From: Scedosporium boydii
Taxonomy: Eukaryota > Ascomycota > Sordariomycetes > Microascales > Microascaceae
Direction of reading: 5' to 3'
Assembly: GCA_002221725.1 (NCBI GenBank)
Contig: NJFT01000039.1
Location: 1 to 64,000 of the forward strand
DNA: 64,000 bases
Shown: positions 57,518-64,000 of the stretch, one piece after another
Numbering within the stretch: the stretch's first letter is position 1
Layout: each line of letters starts with the position of its first letter
Notes under the pieces: model-generated
Seen by the model: only the letters and a program-made list of their open reading frames with translations
The model's database searches: none
What the model was told of the DNA's origin: nothing
Made by a program: the position numbers and the translations under genes

Positions 57518-57568
<51 letters not shown>
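57518..57568. repeat. 51-nt poly-A homopolymer
   Basis: Fifty-one consecutive A on the plus strand, by far the longest homopolymer in the window. No open frame upstream resembles a retroelement and no target-site duplication is obvious, so it may be a retroposition tail, slippage or an assembly artefact. Confidence 0.9.
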
Positions 57569-57572
<4 letters not shown>

Positions 57573-57793
57573 TTGTATAGGAAGATGATTCCGAAGATAT
57601 CGAAGCGACGGAAGATGTTGACACTGGAAATTGGGAAATAGAGATTTCGAGAGTCGAAAATAAGAGGTGGTGACCAGTTATATGATTATATGATGATGAT
57701 CGTATCCTCTTCGCCATCGATATAACGCTCGATAGGCGCCTGGTTGTAAGGATCTTTAAAAAACGCGGAGTGTGTCGCCTCGAAGGTACCCCA

Positions 57794-59710
57794 TCACTTA
57801 TAATAGCCCCTAGCCTGATTCCTTGCCACTAATAACACAAGGCCTCTACATTCGAAGTGCCACCCTCCCATAACTCGAGTAGAGTCAAAATATGACCCGA
57901 TAGGCAGGCACAACAGTTCCATTTGCGTATCTGCGGGCCCTACTCTCTCGTCTGGTTTGCATCTTGCAACCAGTGTGGTGCCCTTTAAGCCGCGTTTCCT
58001 TAGAGAGTAAAGGGTTTCTGCATCAAACACTACACTGAGATCAGGGAAAAGCTTTCCCTGAAGTCGAAGGTAACCCCCTCTTACTCTACCAAACTGACTG
58101 TTCCCTGGCGCTCTTTGAGTCTTGACGTCGACGACTGTAACCATTTCTGACTTGATCCAGCCGGGGAGATACTCCACAGGGCATTCCACGGAAGCCCATG
58201 ACCACGAAGGGGCTCGGTAGGTCAAGGGTCGATCTCTGACGTACTTGTCGGCATTGACCTCCCAGAGAAGGTCACTAAGCAAAGTAAATTTCCATAGTCC
58301 GGCGAAGTAGTCTATGCCCATTTGTTGCGAAAATAGAATAGCCAGCCCGCTGATTGCGACTAGTTTGTCTTGCTCGAAGGTCATGTCCTTTTCTGAATAA
58401 AGCATGACTAGGTTGTGCCAGGCAAGGCTTAGCCGCGGTATGGGGTCGTTGCCTAATCGACTATCCGCATAGTTGTTTAGAGCATATGTCTTCAGCTTAT
58501 TATGCAGGTTTGGTTGCTCGAAGCCCCTCTGAATTCTCTCGGAAAGGTCGATAGGGTATTCTGAAGGGAACTCGTCAGAGGCGCGCTTACACCTGCACTC
58601 CCAAAAGAGCTGCGCCTTGGTAAAGGCAAGCGTGCGCGGTGATAACATGCGCTCCTGAAATACCCAAGCGCGTGTGTTGAGCTTGGAGGTTTCAAACTCG
58701 GCATGCCAGATATTTTCGTCCCATAGTTGATACCATGATACTAAGGCGCCGTTTTGGCTCTCCACCGATATCAGGCAGGGGCCCAAGTAAGATGATAATC
58801 GACTTTGGAACAAACCACCTGTACAGTCGTTCGATGCAGCGGCTGCGATATTCAGCAGGCATCCGCCATAGACATCTGTCATCAGAGATGACTCCAGGTC
58901 CCAGTCTTCACTGGAGTCTTGAATAATGCATAGGGAGTCTATCCAAATATATTGGATTCCTAACTTTCGAGTAGTATGGACTGCGTCCTGGAAAGACCTT
59001 GGCAAGTCTACCAAAGAGATACCATCCATAAATGCATGCAGATTGCTCTGTAACAGCCTAAGAGGCTGTATAGCACCCCAACAGTGACTTAATGCGGCAT
59101 ACCGTATCGGTGTTTGCCAGCCTTTGGTCTGTTTCAGTTTGACTATATCGGGGAACGGAGAGCTCGATCCAACATCGATCAGCCGGTTTGGGGCCCAATC
59201 CTTGGGGGTATTGACTCCGTTGCAGCTGCCGTGCTCCAGCATACATTCGCGCAGCCACTCTGCAGCCCTCGCGAAGCTGGTTTCCGAGCTTGTATCATCA
59301 TCGTTGGATGATGCACTATTTACGGTGGGCCCCTCTGTTACGCGCCACAAGCGGAATTCAATCGGTAGTTGTGAGATAGAGACCAGTAAGAATGGTCTGT
59401 CCATATCCTCCTCCCATGGCATATTCGTATTCTCGTAGGGCCTTATGAGCAAGCGGAATGTGACTGGTTGATCATGGGTCTGGGCGAGTGATAGTAGCTC
59501 TGGCTGGAGGGATCTGAACTTATTTACTATAGCTTCGCAGAGGCGGCACCCTACGTCAGCGGCACGTAGAACTTTAGCGACGGATCTCTCGTACTCCGGA
59601 CTGTCCATAAAGCGTCGCCATTTGTCGTCGTGATTGCTCTGCAGGAAGTCCCTGCAGTCCTCACAAAGCGCGGCTTTCATAACGGCTGCTAAGGTGCTTC
59701 GTTTTACCAT
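57794..59710 (-). CDS. HET-domain (heterokaryon incompatibility) protein
   Basis: Single exon, 638 residues from the ATG at 59710 (an upstream in-frame GTG is not used). The N-terminus has a Cys pair typical of HET proteins (ALCEDCRDFLQ) and a further CRLCEAIV. The HET core is intact: YAALSHCWG, LPRSFQDAVHTTRKLG, YIWIDSLCIIQDSSEDW, MTDVYGGCLLNIAAAAS, then LNTRAWVFQERMLSPRTLAF and QLFWECRC; the tail carries APSWSWASVECPV. HET proteins trigger incompatibility cell death between genetically different hyphae, often with a partner gene; no NLR or other partner is seen nearby. No nucleotide-binding or repeat domain follows the HET domain, so this is the HET-alone type. Codon use is mixed with many A- and T-ending codons, unlike the core genes to the left. 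Confidence 0.92.
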   Translation of the reverse strand: MVKRSTLAAVMKAALCEDCRDFLQSNHDDKWRRFMDSPEYERSVAKVLRAADVGCRLCEAIVNKFRSLQPELLSLAQTHDQPVTFRLLIRPYENTNMPWEEDMDRPFLLVSISQLPIEFRLWRVTEGPTVNSASSNDDDTSSETSFARAAEWLRECMLEHGSCNGVNTPKDWAPNRLIDVGSSSPFPDIVKLKQTKGWQTPIRYAALSHCWGAIQPLRLLQSNLHAFMDGISLVDLPRSFQDAVHTTRKLGIQYIWIDSLCIIQDSSEDWDLESSLMTDVYGGCLLNIAAAASNDCTGGLFQSRLSSYLGPCLISVESQNGALVSWYQLWDENIWHAEFETSKLNTRAWVFQERMLSPRTLAFTKAQLFWECRCKRASDEFPSEYPIDLSERIQRGFEQPNLHNKLKTYALNNYADSRLGNDPIPRLSLAWHNLVMLYSEKDMTFEQDKLVAISGLAILFSQQMGIDYFAGLWKFTLLSDLLWEVNADKYVRDRPLTYRAPSWSWASVECPVEYLPGWIKSEMVTVVDVKTQRAPGNSQFGRVRGGYLRLQGKLFPDLSVVFDAETLYSLRKRGLKGTTLVARCKPDERVGPADTQMELLCLPIGSYFDSTRVMGGWHFECRGLVLLVARNQARGYYK

Positions 59711-61041
59711 AGAACGCGACACAAGGGTCAGAGGTTGCTGCTCAGGGGGGTGCTAAAACACGACCACTATATAAGTTCGTTACGAAGACGATACAAGTTA
59801 AAAGGGTAGATAGATGTATGAGTAAATTAAGTTCTGCCTTCCTCGCTTCTTCGGTCGTTGTGGAGGCACTTTATAGATCAATTTAGTCGGGCTAATATTC
59901 TTCCGAGCCTTCAAGCCCTACCAGCTAGACCTGGAGACCTATAAGACCATAGCTGTAGCACCTGGCCATCAGTGTTCTGTGGGACTCAGTGGGCGGTGTC
60001 CTTGGGAGCCGTCGAGGTCGCCACAGCTTGCTGAGGTCCTGACGCATTGGAAGTCCCTAGTTGAAGATGGTACTTGGGAAGTGGATGAGAATGGAATTAG
60101 TACACCTCATGATTGGTCCACGATCAGTTCGTCTCTCGCGAAGCTACAGTGGACGGATTACGTGTAGCCGCATCCGTACTGAACTGGGCCTTGCGTTGGC
60201 ATCTACGATGATTCGCTTTCGGGACTACGAAGCGTGAATGTTGTTTACGACGATGCTTGGTCTTGTTCCGTAAATCACATCGAAGCCCGCAGCAGGTAGA
60301 TATCCCGAGGAGGATAGTGAAATCCTTTCGATGACTCCGACGAACAGATACATAGCCAATCCCCCCTCTCGGAAACCGACAATCTTAAACCGCCTCAAGA
60401 ATGGCCAACACCTTCACAGCTGAGGATACTAGCGTATCATTTCGCAACGGCACCAGACTTTTAGATCCCGAGTTAAACGGCGCTAGCTCTGCCCCGCAAA
60501 GAAAATAAAGTCGCCAAGTCCCGGGCCGGGCGGAGTCCGTTAAAATGGCTTAACCAGAACCGGCTCTGGAGACCGGGCCTTACCTCGTTAACTTTACCTT
60601 CCTTGAGGAAGAGCTTGACGAAATACCTATACCGCGTAGGACAATTGGTATTATTTAGGAAATCAAAGCCTCTCCGCCGAAAGATCCTCTTTGGCCGTTC
60701 ACTGGGGAACGCCGTGATTACCCGCAACCGGGATGAAGCATATCCGGATTTCTTAATTTCTATAGTGGTAACATCAATCACGCCGACTCCTGTTTCTACA
60801 GCATTGAACTTTGGGTTGGCGTTCCATGTTGACCCAGAACATCTTGGCCCTTGCACAAGCACGAGACCTGGGCAAAATGAAGATAATGGCAAGAAATGGA
60901 TTATTTCGAACTGTTTTCTACTTTTCAACTTTTTCGCCTAAATCTTTCGGTGTCTGGCCCAAAAAGGGGGTTCATGTCTGGGATTAAGTACGCCGGGATC
61001 CACGCACAACGCCTGCTGCGTCCTAAATGCCCGAGGGCTCG

Positions 61042-61290
61042 CTATTCGGTCAGGCTGATTGTGCGGCTTGTCGGAACCGAAGGGCCGGGCGCGGCGTCCT
61101 CTTAAAAGTGTGCAATGGTCCTATGAAGTTCTGTGGAAAAGACATCCATATTCCCCATCATTGCCGCGAGTGTGACCCATACAGATGGGTAGGCGACAAC
61201 GCCGGACCATTGTGCCCATATCTGTTGGCACTAGGCAGCTCGAGTCCGGCCGCAGCAAAATCAATAGGGCGGCGCATCGTGGGGAGTTAG
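61042..61290 (+). pseudogene. Cys-rich coding relic (weak)
   Basis: The frame contains DCAACRNRR and VCNGPMKFCGKD, then IPHHCRECDPYRW. The pairs CxxC, CxxxxxxC and CxxC with nearby His look like remains of a zinc-binding protein. No start, splice structure or family can be assigned. Confidence 0.2.
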
Positions 61291-62760
61291 AGTTATGTAG
61301 CTCCCGCTACCCTGTCGTAGTTATCCATAAAGCCGAGCTTAGACAACCAGAGGGGACCGACAATATTGGCGTCGGCCTCGTTGTGTAGTAAGTCTTCCAT
61401 CGTACAAATGTCAATAAGCTCATATCCCACAACAGTTTAGGAAGAGCTGCCAAAAGTGGATGAGCAAAGCTTTATATGGCGCGATGGAATTCAACCTCGC
61501 CAGCGTGGGTTAGGCGAGAATCTGTGATGATGTGACGGGTGTTGATGTACGCGATCTCGCGCTCGAACAGAAGCCGCCTTTGGCTCCCCCCGCATGACGC
61601 CATTCCCGTACAGCGCTTTCTGTTGTCAATGAATAAATTGCCGGGTTGTCTGAGTGGTTGTCTGAGTCACGCTCAGAGACTTGGGTGATATCTGATCCCG
61701 GAGCGATTACCCAGGTCCCCGAGGACCTGCCACAGCCCAGAACATCAAGCTCCGCACTTGCGTACGCATCAGCTATCTGTCCTTGGCTAAAGACGTCACC
61801 CGCTCGTGGGCGATGACTACTCGTTCACGAAGTGCTCCAAACGGAGCACCTTGATGAGTCGGATTCTATGATTTTCCGACCGACCCTGTTTGGAAGGGGT
61901 CCTGGCCAGCCAGCCAGATCTAGCTCACGATCGACTGCGTTGTAAATTTCGCCCCTCCATGTCAACGTCCTCGCTTCCGCGATAGCTCCAGGAGTAAAAT
62001 TCCAGGAAAACTCTTTCTGACGGCGGAAGAAGTTTTGAGGGTCTCGAAGCAGAGCGTGTTTATACTGGAGTCTGAAGCCGTGAAGCGAGAAATCTTTTTG
62101 CTGTTGACACTAAAAACATTCCAAGTTAGTCGACAACGTCGCCATACCATGCTTAGGCGGAAGGGAAAATGAGGCTTACGGTGTGCCGCACTGGATACAC
62201 CAGTACGGCGGTTCAGAACGTGCTTCACTCGGCGTCGGATAGACGCCTGCCTCATCGTCCTCCCAGCCGGCTCGAAACCGCAGAGTCCACCATAGGGGCC
62301 GGAACACGTTCGCTTTCTGCAGACTAGATGTCAATACCCCACGCGCCAGTCCAGGAAGTTGTTGATGAAACAGTTTGGTAGGCGTGGTGTGTATCCTCAA
62401 CGGCTTACCTCTCTATGAAGGGTTCGAAAAGGCCTCCATCGACCGCGACCATGTCAGATGGACTTCAAGCATTGCTGTAGTGCCCGGACATATCTTGCTC
62501 AAATTTCCTTTCCCTCCTTAACATGCCTTCTTTATGCTGTAAAGATGCTGCGATCTCTATTGTCTAATGATATTCAAGGTGTTAGTTAGTGTAGTCAATA
62601 GAGGAGGTGATAAAAAGGCTGAAAAGGGGCTCCACGGACAATCAAATACCTCTGCAGACTTAATACCAGAATCACAATCAGGGAGTAAACAGTTTGGATG
62701 GTTGGGAGAGAATAGACAGGTCTATGAAATTAGGAAGGTTGAAAATGTGCTGGTGATGGA

Positions 62761-62764
<4 letters not shown>

Positions 62765-62799
<35 letters not shown>
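62765..62799. repeat. (TG)17 microsatellite
   Basis: Seventeen consecutive TG units, read directly; likely length-variable between strains. Confidence 0.95.
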
Positions 62800-62800
<1 letters not shown>

Positions 62801-63044
62801 TGATGTAATGGTGAAGGAACAAGAGGAAAATCACAGGAGGTTCAGAAGATATGGATGTATTATTCCTGTGGTGATAGAGAGCGGAAGAGACGAGATCAAA
62901 ATATCAACCATGATTAGGGAACAAGCCCTCAGACTCAGATGCTCCAGGAAGGGGCGATTTGTGAGGGGACAATGAATCAGAAGAAGCTCTATTCATAGTA
63001 TGACCTAGACCTAGAGCATCGTACCTGCTGCCACTCTCTGTACC

Positions 63045-64000
63045 TCAGCTCTCCAAAAGACAGCTGAGGTTATGGTCCTTGAAGAAAGCCTCGTCCTTTT
63101 TCCAGGCTGCTGTCAGAATATCCCTTCCTTCCCGCGCAACTCCCTCGACCTGCTCCGGGGTTCCCCAGCCGGCGATTGTAGTACCGAAGCAGAGGAGATG
63201 AGCCCCAACGTGAACCAGAGCCCTGAATGCAAAGTCCCTATCCACAGACCCATACCCTGAGCAGAATCCCCGGATTATCCACAGTCCGGCATCGATATCC
63301 TTGTAAAGCTTGAGCTCATATAACTCTGCTACCATCTGGCCAATATCCACGGGTATTACACCAAGCTGGAGCATCTCCCAGTCTACAATGAAAACTTCCT
63401 TCTGTATTGTCTCCGTGGTAGTTGACTCCTCCGAGAGTAGAACGCTGTGAGTAACAAAAAAGCAGTCAGAATAACTGTTCAGTCGAAACTTTGAAGGCGC
63501 CTCGCTGAAGGGCCTTTTTTGTTTCTTGTTCTTCATGTGGATCGCAATGGGCTCAATACTTACTTTCCCGTCCAAAAGTCTCCATGGACAATGCTTAATT
63601 TGGAATTATCAGCAATCTCTTGACCGGTTACTTGGCCAACTTCCTCTAGAAGTGCCCTGCTTTCTTCCAGTATCGAGGGGAAGCTCTCTATCCTCCCCGA
63701 AAGGCCGCCGTAGTTGATGTACTGCTTGATCCCCTGGAGTTCCTTGTTCTTTTCCGCCAGTTGTCTCAGAGAATTCTGCTTCTCATCGTTGACCCAGTCG
63801 TGGAAGGTCCGTAGCCACTTGCCCAGAGCGACTCCTAGACCGACGCAAGATGTCTCGAGCGCGGGAGAGGGGGAACCGAAGTGCTTGAGAGCATAGTCCT
63901 TTAAGCTCATGGCGGCAGGCTTGTACTCTTGAACCTGGTTGTACAGGACCGGATCAAAGTGTATGGCTTTTGGTGTCCTAACAGTCCAATCCCCGCTTTG
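63045..64000 (-). CDS. APH-superfamily phosphotransferase, partial at the right edge
   Basis: Two exons are visible, (edge) 64000-63564 and 63444-63045; about 278 residues, with the N-terminal lobe cut off by the window end. The frame continues to the edge (DWTVRTPKAIHFDPVLYNQ). The C-terminal lobe carries the phosphotransferase motifs: the catalytic loop SIVHGDFWTGN, rebuilt across the intron (HGDxxxxN), and the metal-binding VFIVDWEMLQLG, followed by PVDIGQMVAELYELK. Members phosphorylate small molecules such as choline, methylthioribose or aminoglycosides; fungal accessory copies usually have no known substrate. The intron (63445-63563) is bounded by GTAAGT and ACAG. The overall layout resembles fungal aminoglycoside-phosphotransferase-like proteins more than protein kinases. 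Confidence 0.85.

Larger units (their letters stand above)
56845..57793. other. spacer with gene relic and poly-A tract
   Basis: Between the hypothetical gene and the HET gene. Apart from the protein-like minus-strand fragment at 57169-57446 and the 51-nt poly-A tract I see nothing. It should contain the 56844 gene's promoter and the HET gene's 3' UTR. Confidence 0.5.
59711..63044. other. 3.3-kb gene-poor, probably decayed region
   Basis: No intact gene. Short protein-like scraps occur: a plus-strand frame at 59979-60167 (HWKSLVEDGTWEVDENGI), frames on both strands across 60473-60941, a Cys-rich plus-strand frame at 61027-61290, and a minus-strand frame near 62176-62380 (PLWWTLRFRAGWEDDEAG). 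None has a start plus a recognisable domain. A (TG)n repeat lies at 62765-62799. The overall look is of degraded genes or old mobile DNA next to the HET gene. Confidence 0.45.

Noticed and set aside
59979..60167. Small plus-strand frame (62 codons)
   Set aside because: There is no domain, splice continuation or upstream promoter evidence; treated as a scrap in the decayed region.
61640..61740. tRNA-like TGTCTGAGTGGTTGTCTGAG near 61650
   Set aside because: There is only a D-arm resemblance; no T-arm (GTTCGA-like) or acceptor stem follows.
1..64000. CRISPR array, rRNA genes or a bacterial-type operon
   Set aside because: No regularly spaced direct repeats, no rRNA-like sequence, and all genes are eukaryotic with spliceosomal introns.

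Overview
The window reads as a gene-rich chromosome segment from a filamentous ascomycete (Pezizomycotina, most likely Sordariomycetes; inferred from gene content and style, no species can be named). Genes have short GT..AG introns (about 55-170 bp), short UTR-like spacers, and single-copy ascomycete housekeeping proteins on both strands. I rebuilt exon-intron structures by eye from splice sites and reading-frame continuity; all spliced coding lengths given are multiples of three.

Region 1 (1-52 kb) is a conserved core. In order: YME2 (mitochondrial inner membrane, mtDNA maintenance), a CENP-C/Mif2 centromere protein, RNase H2 catalytic subunit, SEY1 (ER-fusion GTPase), a dienelactone hydrolase-like enzyme, an MscS channel with an EF-hand, an ARS-binding protein 2 homologue, a CmcJ/AsaB-type oxygenase-like protein, an Sds3-like histone deacetylase subunit, a small RRM-like protein, the DYRK-family kinase Yak1, a triple-RRM TIA-1/Pub1 homologue, saccharopine dehydrogenase (LYS1), a possible Mediator-like protein and a secreted GH5 glycosidase. 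They look like independent transcription units, not a cluster or operon. Two long gene-free stretches (18.4-22.6 kb and 37.2-42.5 kb) lie upstream of the MscS and YAK1 genes.

Region 2 (about 52-64 kb) looks accessory: a frameshifted F-box-like family gene, an unrecognised 204-residue protein, an orphan gene fragment beside a 51-nt poly-A tract, an intact HET-domain gene, about 3.3 kb of apparently decayed sequence with a (TG)n microsatellite, and an APH-family phosphotransferase running off the right edge.

The most interesting signals are: (i) a reproducible switch inside many genes from C-ending codons in the 5' part to G/T-ending codons in the 3' part, following transcription direction on both strands; (ii) a dispersed 9-mer family (TACGAAGTA / TACGGAGTA) confined to spacers, including a perfect 16-bp palindrome; (iii) an in-frame 69-bp intron inside the Mif2 cupin domain; (iv) a nested hairpin with a T-run near 53.4 kb; and (v) the decayed HET-associated segment. 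I saw no CRISPR, no convincing tRNA or rRNA gene and no intact transposon.
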